Program-made: the position numbers and the translations under genes
The notes under the pieces: generated by a model
The model's database searches: none
What the model was told of the DNA's origin: nothing
What the model saw: the letters and a program-made list of their open reading frames with translations, nothing else
Shown here: positions 52,899 to 61,532 of the stretch, piece by piece
How the letters are laid out: each line of letters begins with the position of its first letter
How positions within the stretch are numbered: position 1 is the stretch's first letter
Assembly (NCBI RefSeq): GCF_001292705.1
Contig: NZ_LGAK01000019.1
Coordinates: 1-64,000, forward strand
Source: Marinagarivorans algicola
GTDB lineage: Bacteria; Pseudomonadota; Gammaproteobacteria; Pseudomonadales; Cellvibrionaceae
Length of the DNA: 64,000 bases
Direction of reading: 5' to 3'

Positions 52899-54508
52899 GG
52901 TTGGGCCTTTTGATAGCTCGAGCCCGATCGTAGGGCTGGCCCTGCGGCGTTAATAAAAAAGTGTACGGGTTTGATCGTTTGCGCGCAGCGGGTATCGAGT
53001 GCTGTGTGTGATCCGAGTTCAATAAAGCGCGCCATCAACTCAGGTATGCAGCCTAAACTCGAAACCCCATGATGACCGCCCTCTACTATGATGTGTCGGC
53101 TATTAGACATTTGCTGGCTAGCCCACTCGCCCCAAAATGCGGGGGTCACTGGATCAAAGTGACCGGATAGCACTAATGTGGGTATGGCGCTATTAATTGG
53201 GGCAAATAGATCGGGCGGGGGCGAGATGGTTTGTAGGGTGTGACAGATAGGGCTTAAATCGTTAAGAGCAGCAAAGGGCATGTGAGTTAGTGATGATATG
53301 TTCTGTCTGGCGATAGGGGGAGCGTGCCGATCTTCGGCACATAAAATAGCGGCGTGCATACCGTAATGCATACCGCTTTGGACACTGTCACTAGCTGCTT
53401 GAGCTAAATTAGCCAAATAGGTGAAGTGACCTTCGCCCGCTTGCTGTATCGCTAAAGGCAGTAGTGCGGCTAGCTCTCGACTATAAAGTGCAAAACGTAC
53501 CCAGTTAGCCACTCGTGCAGCAGTCACGGTGACAGGGGTTACTTTTGTGGTACGCGGGTGGCTGAACGAGGCCTGTACAGGCTTGCCGGTGAGGTCTTTG
53601 AGTAGTTGCTGCCAGACAGAAGTTAAATCGCCAAACGCATGCGAGCATTGAGGCTGCTTGGTGCACGCTTCAAAAAGGTTTTTTAAGGCAATGCCGGCAT
53701 CGTATTCAGCATAGCGAGGCAGTGCGATAGCCGCCGGTGCAACCCCGTCCAAGATCACTGTACGTGCGGTGGCAGGATATTGGTGCTGATAGGCCATGGC
53801 GACGCGCGTTCCGTAAGAGCTACCCCACAGGTTGAGGCTGTCATAACCCAGAGCTTGGCGTACGGCTTCTATATCATGGGCCGCTTGCATTGTGTTGATG
53901 TGTATCAGAGCTTGGGCTGAATACTCTTTTGCGCATTGCTCCAGTGTACTGTGGATGTGAGCGATTTGTTGCTGTTGAGGCCATTGTGGATGGCTGTCGC
54001 CGGCGGCAGCACAGGTAAAGGGTTGTGTTTTACCTGTACCGCGCTGATCAATAAAAAGAATATCACGTTCTTTTTGTACATCACTAAAAAAGCCTAAATA
54101 TTGCCAGGCGAGACTGACAGCTGAAGTGCCTGGACCGCCAGTAATCACAATCAGCGGGTTATTTTGAGGCGTGCTCAGCGCACGAGCTCTTAAGATATTT
54201 AATGTTGTGCTGCCTGAAGGAGATTGAAGGGTGATTTGGGCGCATTGTGCGCCATAAAAGGCGGTACCGTGAATACTGCTGTTGCAGCGAGTAAAGTGTG
54301 GCAAGGTTGAGGCGGGCTTTTTGGCCGGAGCCATTGCTAAAGACGCTCCACTGCTACTTAATTGCAGGAGTACGATGAGCCAAAGGAGTAAACGCCTGAT
54401 GATTGAGAGTTGAAGTACGAAGAGTTTCAATACAAAGGGCCCGATTACGTTTTTCCAAAAGGCAGTTCTTCTGAGTGCCGTTCTTTTTATAGCTGTAGTA
54501 TTTATCAT
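52895..54508 (-). CDS. Alpha/beta-hydrolase, tripeptidyl/prolyl aminopeptidase-like
   Basis: A 537-aa exported hydrolase with an N-terminal membrane/signal segment of about 40-60 residues. The oxyanion region is GGPGTSAVSLAWQY. The nucleophile elbow is WGSSYGTRVAMAYQ, the acid is in LVLSGHFDPVTP, and the His is in EGGHHGVS. The C-terminal part matches TAP-like C domains. Members remove N-terminal peptides or proline residues. Its coupling to an ABC exporter is unusual and may mean joint handling of a peptide or peptide antibiotic. That link is inference from gene order. Confidence 0.82.
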   Translation of the reverse strand: MINTTAIKRTALRRTAFWKNVIGPFVLKLFVLQLSIIRRLLLWLIVLLQLSSSGASLAMAPAKKPASTLPHFTRCNSSIHGTAFYGAQCAQITLQSPSGSTTLNILRARALSTPQNNPLIVITGGPGTSAVSLAWQYLGFFSDVQKERDILFIDQRGTGKTQPFTCAAAGDSHPQWPQQQQIAHIHSTLEQCAKEYSAQALIHINTMQAAHDIEAVRQALGYDSLNLWGSSYGTRVAMAYQHQYPATARTVILDGVAPAAIALPRYAEYDAGIALKNLFEACTKQPQCSHAFGDLTSVWQQLLKDLTGKPVQASFSHPRTTKVTPVTVTAARVANWVRFALYSRELAALLPLAIQQAGEGHFTYLANLAQAASDSVQSGMHYGMHAAILCAEDRHAPPIARQNISSLTHMPFAALNDLSPICHTLQTISPPPDLFAPINSAIPTLVLSGHFDPVTPAFWGEWASQQMSNSRHIIVEGGHHGVSSLGCIPELMARFIELGSHTALDTRCAQTIKPVHFFINAAGPALRSGSSYQKAQP

Positions 54509-54807
54509 TAAGTCAGGATACTGTAAAAGTGACGGTTTTTAGTGTGCAGCTGTTTGATGTGTTCTTTTGCCTGCGCCTCAACAGCGATGTTTAATGGCAA
54601 TGTTTAATGGCGATATTGATCATTAGTATAAACGCCACCCAAGAGAATGCGAAGAGGCGTGTTGAGTCTGTATTGAAAGAGGGCATGAGATCAGTGGCGT
54701 TGACCCCCTATCTGGGTAATGTACTTATAACGTATTTATAGCACTCATACATTTGAGTGAACGGGTCGTACACTCTGCTTAACGATCGATAACTGGAACT
54801 AAAGAAT

Positions 54808-55359
54808 ATGTTGTGTCAAATCGTAAAAGTGGCGCCATGGTGTGTGGCGAGCATCGCCTTTGTTGTCTTGTTAGGGGCGTGCTCGCCTATCACGGTGAAT
54901 GATTACAAAGATAAAACACCGAAGCTAAATGTCGAAACCTTCTTTGAGGGGCGTTTATCAGCTCATGGGGTTGTGAAAAATCGTTCAGGTAAAGTCATTA
55001 GGCACTTTAATGCAAAAATTCATGCCCGTTGGGATAACGGTATAGGCACGCTGGATGAGTACTTTGTGTTTGATGATGGTGAGCAACAACAGCGCATATG
55101 GACGCTAACCCCCGATGGTGCGCAGCGTTATATTGCCACTGCCGGTGACGTTGTTGGCCCCAGTACCATGCGCATTGCTGGTAACAGCCTGTTCTTAAAT
55201 TATGTTTTACAGGTGCCTTATAATGGCAAAATCATTGATGTTGCGGTCGATGATCGTATGTACCTCGTAGATGCTGTGACATTGCTGAATGAATCGGTTA
55301 TGACGAAGTGGGGATTTAAAGTAGGCGAGGTGCTATTGGTCATTAAGAAGTTACCGTAG
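54808..55359 (+). CDS. DUF3833 family lipoprotein
   Basis: A 183-aa lipoprotein (lipobox LLGAC) with the DUF3833 pattern: LNVETFFEGRLSAHGVVKNRSGKVIRHF, then GTLDEYFVFDDGEQQQRIW and MYLVDAVTLLNESVMTKWGFKVGEV. The family is common in gammaproteobacteria and probably adopts a lipocalin-like barrel. Its function is not known. It stands alone between divergent and convergent neighbours. Confidence 0.85.
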   Translation: MLCQIVKVAPWCVASIAFVVLLGACSPITVNDYKDKTPKLNVETFFEGRLSAHGVVKNRSGKVIRHFNAKIHARWDNGIGTLDEYFVFDDGEQQQRIWTLTPDGAQRYIATAGDVVGPSTMRIAGNSLFLNYVLQVPYNGKIIDVAVDDRMYLVDAVTLLNESVMTKWGFKVGEVLLVIKKLP

Positions 55360-55455
55360 CCAATGCGCCAAAAACCAGTGTAAATAAACGACTAACAAGG
55401 TCGTTCACATACGCCGCGGTTTTTCGTTGACGTTGCACTGGTTCATGATGCACAG

Positions 55456-56457
55456 CTAACCTCCGGTACTATTCATAAAGCGAATAATCTGAGGGGCTTC
55501 GGGGTCATTAAAGTGGTGCTTTTCTGGCTTTAAATGCAAGGATGCGGTGATGAAGTCTTTAAGCCGTTTCGTATCATTGGGGTACTCTCGTATGGCTTGT
55601 CGTAAATCAATACTGTGTTCATTACCCAAGCAAAAGAGTAAACGTCCCTCAGCGGTTAACCTGACTCTATTGCAATCGGCGCAAAAATTATTGCTGTGAG
55701 GCGAAATAAACCCCACTTTTGAGTGTGACCCTAGAATGGACCAGTACCGTGAGGGGCCACCCGTACGGTGAGATGATGGCGCCAGCGTGAACTCTTCTTC
55801 AATCATGCGCTTAATGGTAGCGCTGCTCATAAACGCGTCGGCTCTGTTGTGTGCCGTTGTATTACCTAGGGGCATTTCTTCAATAAAGCTAATATCAAGA
55901 CCTTTGCTAACGGCATAGTGCGTCAGAGGTAAGACGGCATTATCATTTTGGCCCTGTAAAATAACTGCGTTTAGTTTAATTTTTTTGAAATTTTGAGCGA
56001 TGGCGCAATCAATACCGCGAAGTACGTTGTGGAGTGTTCCTGTCCGAGTTAGGGTTTTAAACGCCGCGCTATCTAGGGTATCTAGGCTGATATTAATTCT
56101 TTGAATGCCCGCTGTTTTTAACGTGTGCGCAAAGTGCTCGAGGCGGTTGCCGTTGGTGGTTATGGTATAGTCTTCGAGCAATTTTTGACGATTAATTTTC
56201 AGTAACAGTTTATCTATATCTTTTCTGATTAAGGGTTCGCCACCGGTTATACGCAGCTTTTTAACTCCCAGAGCTAAAAATGTTTCAATAATAAAGTGCG
56301 TCTCTTCAAGGGTCAGTAATTGCGATTTTGGCACAAAGGTCATATCCTCTGCCATGCAATAGGTGCATCTGAAATCACAACGATCAGTCACCGACACTCT
56401 AAGGTAGTCGATTTTGCGGCCAAAGGGGTCTATAAGTTCGGAGGGTGTTATATGCAT
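55456..56457 (-). CDS. moaA: GTP 3',8-cyclase MoaA
   Basis: A 333-aa radical SAM enzyme for the first step of molybdenum cofactor synthesis (GTP to 3',8-cyclo-7,8-dihydro-GTP). The N-terminal cluster motif is C27-DFR-C31-TY-C34 and the SAM motif is ITGGEPLIR. The C-terminal second-cluster cysteines (FCADCNRVRLTAEGRLLFC) and the essential C-terminal Gly-Gly (STGG) are all present. No other mo genes are adjacent, and no Moco riboswitch was recognised in the 128-bp gap upstream. Confidence 0.96.
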   Translation of the reverse strand: MHITPSELIDPFGRKIDYLRVSVTDRCDFRCTYCMAEDMTFVPKSQLLTLEETHFIIETFLALGVKKLRITGGEPLIRKDIDKLLLKINRQKLLEDYTITTNGNRLEHFAHTLKTAGIQRINISLDTLDSAAFKTLTRTGTLHNVLRGIDCAIAQNFKKIKLNAVILQGQNDNAVLPLTHYAVSKGLDISFIEEMPLGNTTAHNRADAFMSSATIKRMIEEEFTLAPSSHRTGGPSRYWSILGSHSKVGFISPHSNNFCADCNRVRLTAEGRLLFCLGNEHSIDLRQAIREYPNDTKRLKDFITASLHLKPEKHHFNDPEAPQIIRFMNSTGG

Positions 56458-56585
56458 ATCGTTATTATCCCCTAGTTTGAGGCTTTGACCAATGAGTATT
56501 TCTGAGTCTTTATGATGGGTTTTACTGCTTAGGCGGATTTTTCTACGCTATCAAGGTGTTATCTTCAAGATTTTAGGAGCTGAAT

Positions 56586-57278
56586 GTGTTTGTAGGGATC
56601 GGAGTAAGTAAAGAGACCCATGAGTTTAAGTTTGGTTTATTGCTCGCATGTTTATTCGGCGCAATTTTAATACCCCCTTACTTTGAGGGCCAAGCCTTAT
56701 TTGATGTGGCTTGGAAAGTGGTTTTTTCGTTGGTTTTATTGGCCGCAATGTATTCGGTGACAGGGCGTCATACTTACCTGATACCATCGGCCTTTTTACT
56801 GGTGCCCACTGTCTCAACGGTTTGGTTTGACCACTTCAGTGTCGATAATCACACAGCCTTTTACTTGGATAACATAACATCCATCGCGTTCTTAGGCTTT
56901 ATTTGTTTTCATTTACTTCGCCATATTCTGAATGCTAAAACAGTCACGACTAATGTTATTTACGCGTCAATGTGCGTGTACTTAATGCTTGGACTGATTT
57001 GGGCGGCGATTTATGCCAATATCCATCTTTTTTATGGGGAGGCTTTTGTGTCGATGTCAGGCTTAGATATGAACAGTATTGCCAGCTATAAAGTAATGGG
57101 CTTTTTTACTTATTACAGCATGATCACTATGTCGACACTGGGGTATGGTGATATTGTGCCAGTCAATAAAGTGGCTCAAGCTTGGGCCTCGGTACAAGCG
57201 ATGGTAGGGCAGTTTTATATCGCTGTCATTATGGCGCGATTAGTCAGCTTACATGCTCGTGATAGTACCGACACCTAA
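56586..57278 (+). CDS. Potassium-channel-like membrane protein
   Basis: A 230-aa protein with about six hydrophobic segments. The last two flank a pore helix and the K+ selectivity filter T-L-G-Y-G-D (in MSTLGYGDIVP). No cytoplasmic RCK/TrkA domain follows, and the final helix ends 10 residues before the stop. It starts with GTG and AGGAG 6 nt upstream. It is divergent from moaA. What gates it cannot be told from the sequence. Confidence 0.82.
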   Translation: MFVGIGVSKETHEFKFGLLLACLFGAILIPPYFEGQALFDVAWKVVFSLVLLAAMYSVTGRHTYLIPSAFLLVPTVSTVWFDHFSVDNHTAFYLDNITSIAFLGFICFHLLRHILNAKTVTTNVIYASMCVYLMLGLIWAAIYANIHLFYGEAFVSMSGLDMNSIASYKVMGFFTYYSMITMSTLGYGDIVPVNKVAQAWASVQAMVGQFYIAVIMARLVSLHARDSTDT

Positions 57279-57280
57279 TA

Positions 57281-57321
57281 AAAGCCCACTGGGTACTCAA
57301 TAGCGATACCCAGTGGGCTTT
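57281..57321. terminator. Bidirectional terminator between the channel and GGDEF genes
   Basis: AAAGCCCACTGGGTA (57281-57295) and its complement (57307-57321) form a 15-bp perfect stem with an 11-nt loop. It starts 2 bp after the channel stop codon and lies between convergent genes. Confidence 0.8.
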
Positions 57322-57362
57322 AGGTGTATCTGCAAGTCGTATGTGCAAGGTCTGTTTCTGAG

Positions 57363-58262
57363 TTAGCCTATAACGGCGCAGTTACGGCCCTGTCTTTTAG
57401 CGTTGTATAGCAGCTTGTCAGCCTTTTGTATTAATGATTCAAAGTGGTTTTCACAAGAGAGCTGTGCGACACCTAAGCTAACCGTAATGCGGAAAGAATA
57501 CTCTTGGTAAAACAGGCGCGTTTGCTCACATTGTTGACGAATGCGCTCTGCAATAATTTTGGCACCTTGAATGTCTGCTTCAGGGCAGCAAACGGCAAAC
57601 TCTTCACCGCCTAAGCGGCCTACAATATCTGATTCTCTCACAATACTTCTACAGCATTCAGCAAGGCTCACCAGTGCGATATCGCCTGCGGCATGGCCAA
57701 ATTGATCGTTGACACATTTAAACTCATCAATATCTAACATGATCACTGACAGTTCGCGGTCATAGCGTTGGGCGCGTGCAAATTCGGCATGGCTTTGAGA
57801 GAAGAAATGCCGGCGATTGTAAACATGTGTGAGGGAGTCGGTAGAGGCCAGTTGTTGCAGCTCGGTATTAGAGCGTTCAAGTGCAAGTTCGCGGCGACTA
57901 ATCGTCAGCACCGATCTGATCCGAGCAGCAAGAATAGTCGGGTTGATCGGCTCAAGTACACATTCATGAGCGCCTAAATCTAGGCTGTAGATCAAGGTTT
58001 TAGGGTCACTGCATGAAGCCAAAACAATTACCGGTATGCTTTTTGTTTTGGTGGCAGACTTGAGTTCAATCAGTGTATTAATTGTCTGATCTTGCCAGTT
58101 ATCGACCATCAATAAAATAATATTGGGTGTCTGAGCTTGGCAGTTGGCCATGCAGGGGCGGCCAGGTTTAGTTGTTGCGGCGTGATAGCCTTCTTGCTGC
58201 AGATAAAACTCCGTATTTTTGGCGCGCTCTACATTTTGATCAACCACTAGTGCCCTTGTCAT
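57363..58262 (-). CDS. Receiver-GGDEF diguanylate cyclase
   Basis: A 299-aa cytoplasmic regulator. The N-terminal receiver-like domain (about 1-120) has VVDQN instead of the usual acidic DD pair and LLMVDNWQD at the phospho-acceptor position, so normal phosphorylation is doubtful. The C-terminal GGDEF domain (about 135-299) keeps GRLGGEEF, and RESD five residues before it is an intact inhibitory I-site. It should make cyclic di-GMP with product feedback. It is a single gene between two strong terminators. Confidence 0.88.
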   Translation of the reverse strand: MTRALVVDQNVERAKNTEFYLQQEGYHAATTKPGRPCMANCQAQTPNIILLMVDNWQDQTINTLIELKSATKTKSIPVIVLASCSDPKTLIYSLDLGAHECVLEPINPTILAARIRSVLTISRRELALERSNTELQQLASTDSLTHVYNRRHFFSQSHAEFARAQRYDRELSVIMLDIDEFKCVNDQFGHAAGDIALVSLAECCRSIVRESDIVGRLGGEEFAVCCPEADIQGAKIIAERIRQQCEQTRLFYQEYSFRITVSLGVAQLSCENHFESLIQKADKLLYNAKRQGRNCAVIG

Positions 58263-58365
58263 AGCATTTCCTGCTGATTTAATTTTGGCCCAATTTGATT
58301 ATAGGAACTATTAAGGATTCTGCTGTTTTTTTTAGACTTTTTTTGACACTTATTGACGATTTAAA

Positions 58366-58402
58366 AAAAAGGCTTTTAACTCGTTGAGTTAAAAGCCTTT
58401 TT
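58366..58402 (-). terminator. Rho-independent terminator after the nrdB-small gene pair
   Basis: A 17-bp perfect stem (58366-58382 and 58386-58402) with a 3-nt loop. On the minus strand it ends in a run of eight T, and it lies about 80 bp after the small gene at 58482. It separates that operon from the GGDEF gene. Confidence 0.88.
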
Positions 58403-58481
58403 AGGTATTTCTATAGTCAATCTATAATCAAATTTGGTAGCGAATAAGATAGCGATCATGCGCTATCGAGCAAAAATTTGC

Positions 58482-58685
58482 TCAGTGTAAAACCCGAGAG
58501 GGTGAGGCGTCGGCTAGCAATGTTTTTTTTGCGGCCTCTTGAGCGGCTACTTTATCAATCATTTTGTTAAGTTTGGTAATGGTTTGATGCAAAGCTGTAA
58601 TCGCGTGCTCTAAATCATTGTTTGGAGCGGGTATGCTTTGCTCCCGTCTTTCTACCGCTTTATGGTTGTTTTTATAGCGACCCAT
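58482..58685 (-). CDS. Small hypothetical protein downstream of nrdB
   Basis: A 67-aa basic, helical protein starting MGRYKNNHKAVERREQ. An amphipathic, Ile/Leu-heptad stretch (LEHAITALHQTITKLNKMIDKVAAQ) suggests a coiled coil. The ATG at 58685 has GAGGGGGA 6 nt upstream, better than the start ten codons earlier. It is 61 bp after nrdB on the same strand, before a strong terminator, so it is probably co-transcribed. No family recognised. Confidence 0.6.
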   Translation of the reverse strand: MGRYKNNHKAVERREQSIPAPNNDLEHAITALHQTITKLNKMIDKVAAQEAAKKTLLADASPSRVLH

Positions 58686-58746
58686 ACTCGTTCCCCCTCT
58701 CGTTACTTTTGCCAATTAGCGCCAACCATTTGGACCCGACTGTTAC

Positions 58747-59994
58747 TTAATCCCAGCTTAGCGCACCGCCTGTTTGGTATTCGATGACGCGCGTTTCAAA
58801 AAAGTTCTTTTCTTTGCGTAAATCCATAATTTCACTCATCCAAGGGAATGGATTCTTGGCGCCAGGATAGGCTTCGGGTAGGCCAATCTGTGCCAATCTA
58901 CGGTTTGCAATAAAGTGCAGGTATTCTTCCATGATGCTGGCATTCATGCCGAGTACGCCGCGCGGCATTGTGTCACGTGCATAGTTAATTTCGAGCTCGG
59001 TACCTTCTAAAATCATCTGGGTGATCTCGGTGACAAATTCAGGCGTCCAGAGGTGTGGGTTTTCTAATTTAATCTGGTTAATGACGTCAATACCAAAATT
59101 TAAATGCATCGATTCATCGCGCAAAATATACTGGAACTGCTCGGCAACACCAGTCATTTTGTTGCGTCGACCCATAGACAGAATTTGGGTGAAACCGCAG
59201 TAGAAGAATATTCCCTCGGTAACTACATAAAATCCAATTAAATTACGCAGTAATTCTTGATCGGTTTCAGGGGTGCCGGTTTTAAAGGTGGGCTCACTGA
59301 TGCCGCTGGTATGGGCGATGCTCCACGCGGCTTTTTTGGCGATGGAGGGTACTTCGCGGTACATATTAAACACTTCGCCCTCATCCATACCCAGCGATTC
59401 AATACAATATTGGTAGGCGTGTGTATGAATCGCCTCTTCAAAGGCTTGGCGCAATAAGTATTGACGCGCTTCGGGGCAGGTAATATGACGATAAATAGCT
59501 AATACTAAATTATTGGCGACCAATGAGTCGGCTGTTGAAAAGTAACCCAGTGAACGCATAACAATTCGACGCTCGTCATCACTCAGACCTTCTGGGTTTT
59601 TCCAAGTGGCGACATCTTGCGTCATGTTGATTTCTTGTGGCATCCAGTGATTGGCGCAGCCATCGAGATATTTTTGCCAAGCCCATTCATATTTGAAGGG
59701 CACCAGCTGGTTGAGGTCAGCGCGGCAGTTGATCATACGCTTATCATCAACTTGAATGCGTTGTGATCCTAGGTTGAGTTCCTCAATGCCCGGCGTAGGG
59801 TCGAGATTGGCAATGGCTGCTTTGGCCGCTTTTACCGCGTCGGTCAGGGGCGCGGCATTAGCAGGTTCTGGGGCCTGCTTTGCTAATTCTGGGTTCTCAT
59901 GTACTTTGGGCGCAGCGTGTGCGGTAGCTTGTCTTGGTGCGCTTGGTTGTTCTATGGTGGTGACATCTTCGTCGTATTCGTCCCAGCTTAGCAT
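58747..59994 (-). CDS. nrdB: Ribonucleoside-diphosphate reductase, class Ia beta subunit
   Basis: A 415-aa ferritin-fold protein that houses the diiron-tyrosyl radical for dNTP synthesis. Iron-ligand motifs are seen ([35 protein letters not shown]). The C-terminal tail GGALSWD is the part that docks into NrdA. The N-terminus has an Ala/Pro-rich extension of about 60 residues, and its first residues, [10 protein letters not shown], echo the C-terminal LSWD; a similar start occurs in Pseudomonas NrdB, as I recall. No nrdA is adjacent: the gene upstream is divergent and unrelated. Its own NrdR and DnaA boxes lie upstream. Confidence 0.95.
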   Translation of the reverse strand: MLSWDEYDEDVTTIEQPSAPRQATAHAAPKVHENPELAKQAPEPANAAPLTDAVKAAKAAIANLDPTPGIEELNLGSQRIQVDDKRMINCRADLNQLVPFKYEWAWQKYLDGCANHWMPQEINMTQDVATWKNPEGLSDDERRIVMRSLGYFSTADSLVANNLVLAIYRHITCPEARQYLLRQAFEEAIHTHAYQYCIESLGMDEGEVFNMYREVPSIAKKAAWSIAHTSGISEPTFKTGTPETDQELLRNLIGFYVVTEGIFFYCGFTQILSMGRRNKMTGVAEQFQYILRDESMHLNFGIDVINQIKLENPHLWTPEFVTEITQMILEGTELEINYARDTMPRGVLGMNASIMEEYLHFIANRRLAQIGLPEAYPGAKNPFPWMSEIMDLRKEKNFFETRVIEYQTGGALSWD

Positions 59995-60145
59995 AATGGT
60001 TACCCGTGTTGACCTAATGTATTAAATTTCTTATACGTGACTCAGATGAAAAGGTGTCAATTTTTTTACTAAAAACGCGATGATCACTGGCTGCGTCACT
60101 GTTAGTTGATGATACAGTCAGCAATATAGTCATCTGCGCAATAAA

Positions 60146-60161
60146 ACACAATATATAGTGT
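60146..60161. promoter_or_regulatory. NrdR box upstream of nrdB
   Basis: ACACAATATATAGTGT fits the NrdR consensus palindrome (ACACwATATATwGTGT) at every position. It lies about 150 bp upstream of the nrdB start. NrdR represses ribonucleotide reductase genes when dATP is high. NrdR boxes usually come in pairs; only a degenerate candidate is visible near 60114-60133. Confidence 0.85.
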
Positions 60162-60205
60162 GTAAAAAAAAACAAAGCACTAGATGTGCACTTTGAGCGC
60201 ACAGG

Positions 60206-60214
60206 TTATCCACA
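60206..60214 (-). promoter_or_regulatory. DnaA box upstream of nrdB
   Basis: TTATCCACA is a perfect high-affinity DnaA box. DnaA-ATP is known to act on the nrdAB promoter in E. coli, so a link between replication initiation and nrdB here is plausible. A single box by itself can occur by chance; its place next to the NrdR box adds weight. Confidence 0.65.
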
Positions 60215-60293
60215 GACCTACCATTTTAAATGATTGCTAGCGCGTATGAGTGAGAGGATTATGCAATAATGCCTGCTGTTATGGGGGAGTGAA

Positions 60294-60917
60294 ATGGTAC
60301 CAATTTTATATTCATTTAGGCGTTGCCCTTATGCCATGCGCGCGCGCCTTTCTTTGCTGCATTGCAATATGCCTTATGAGCATCGTGAAATTTTGTTAAA
60401 GGCTAAACCTGCCGCGCTACTTGCGGCATCACCAAAAGGTACTGTGCCTGTGTTGCTGACACACGATGCAGATACGGGGGTAATCGACGAAAGTATTGAT
60501 ATTATGCGCTGGGTTTATTGTCAGCAAGGCATAGCAACCATGTGCGGTCAGGCGTGCGAGGCTTTGATTACTCGTAATGACCAAGAATTTAAATATTGGC
60601 TCGATCGCTATAAGTATGCTGAGCGCCATCCTGAATTAACGCTCGAGCAATCGCGAGCCAAAGCGGTATGTTTTATCGAGGCGCTTGAGGCGCGGTTGGC
60701 GCAGAATGATTTTTTGAGTGGTGATGTTGAGGGCTTTGTGGATTATGCCATTATGCCTTTTGTTCGACAGTTTGCCGCCGTCGACAGTGTATGGTTTGAC
60801 GCGCAGCATTGGCCGCGAACGCAATACTGGTTAGCCCGTTTGTGCGCTAGTACATTGTTTGAGCGTGTAATGACTAAACACCCGCTATGGAAGCCAGAAG
60901 ATACCGTAAATGATTGA
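60294..60917 (+). CDS. Glutathione S-transferase-like protein
   Basis: A 207-aa protein with a thioredoxin-fold N-terminal domain (LYSFRRCPYAMRARLSL, with a CPYA motif where glutaredoxins and omega/beta GSTs carry their active Cys, and GTVPVLL with the cis-Pro). The GST-type SNAIL-like DESIDIMRW follows, then a helical C-terminal domain. Substrate unknown. It is divergent from nrdB and overlaps the DUF1415 gene by 8 bp, so the two are coupled. Confidence 0.85.
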   Translation: MVPILYSFRRCPYAMRARLSLLHCNMPYEHREILLKAKPAALLAASPKGTVPVLLTHDADTGVIDESIDIMRWVYCQQGIATMCGQACEALITRNDQEFKYWLDRYKYAERHPELTLEQSRAKAVCFIEALEARLAQNDFLSGDVEGFVDYAIMPFVRQFAAVDSVWFDAQHWPRTQYWLARLCASTLFERVMTKHPLWKPEDTVND

Positions 60918-61476
60918 TATCGATAAAATACAAAAGCAAACCCAGCAGTGGTTTGAGCAGGTAGTACTAGGGCTCAATTTATGCCCTTTTGCGCATGTAC
61001 CGGCAAAAGAGGGGCGCGTGCGTTTTTGCGTATTAGAAGTGCCTGATGAGCGGGGTTTGTTGATGCTATTAGAGCGTGAGCTCAATCGCTTACGGTGTGT
61101 ACCAGCGACAGAGCTTGAAACCACTATTATTATTGCTCCTAAAGGCTTTGATGACTTTTTTTATTATATGACAGTCATTGAGTATTTGGCGCAATGGCTC
61201 GCCCAAGAGGGCTGGGAAGGTGAGGTGCAAATTGCGAGTTTTCACCCGGAATATCAGTTTGCTCATACACAGCCAGGGGATAGAGAAAACCTCACGAATT
61301 GCTCGCCCTACCCTTTGTTTCATTTGATTCGAGAGGCGAGCTTAACGCGCGTGATTGACCAAGGTGCTGATACCGCGGCAATCCCCGAACGTAACATTGC
61401 CACCATCGAGGCATTGCCACAGCAAGAATGTCTTAAGCTTTTCCCTTATGTCGAAGCTCTGTTGTGTAAACGTTAA
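60910..61476 (+). CDS. DUF1415 family protein
   Basis: A 188-aa protein of the DUF1415 family: TQQWFEQVVLGLNLCPFA at the N-terminus, FHPEYQFAHTQPGDRENLTNCSPYPLFHLIRE in the middle, and IPERNIATIEAL near the end. The invariant Cys in NLCPF and His in FHPEYQF suggest a metal or redox site, but no function is known to me. It overlaps the GST-like gene by 8 bp. Confidence 0.87.
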   Translation: MIDIDKIQKQTQQWFEQVVLGLNLCPFAHVPAKEGRVRFCVLEVPDERGLLMLLERELNRLRCVPATELETTIIIAPKGFDDFFYYMTVIEYLAQWLAQEGWEGEVQIASFHPEYQFAHTQPGDRENLTNCSPYPLFHLIREASLTRVIDQGADTAAIPERNIATIEALPQQECLKLFPYVEALLCKR

Positions 61477-61532
61477 TCGTTAAACTGGGCTATGACACAT
61501 CTATTGCGTGATTCTAATAGCCCATATATTCG

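Noticed and set aside
60114-60133. Second NrdR box next to the perfect one
   Set aside because: Only a partial match (GCAATATAGTC) lies at roughly the expected distance; too degenerate to call.
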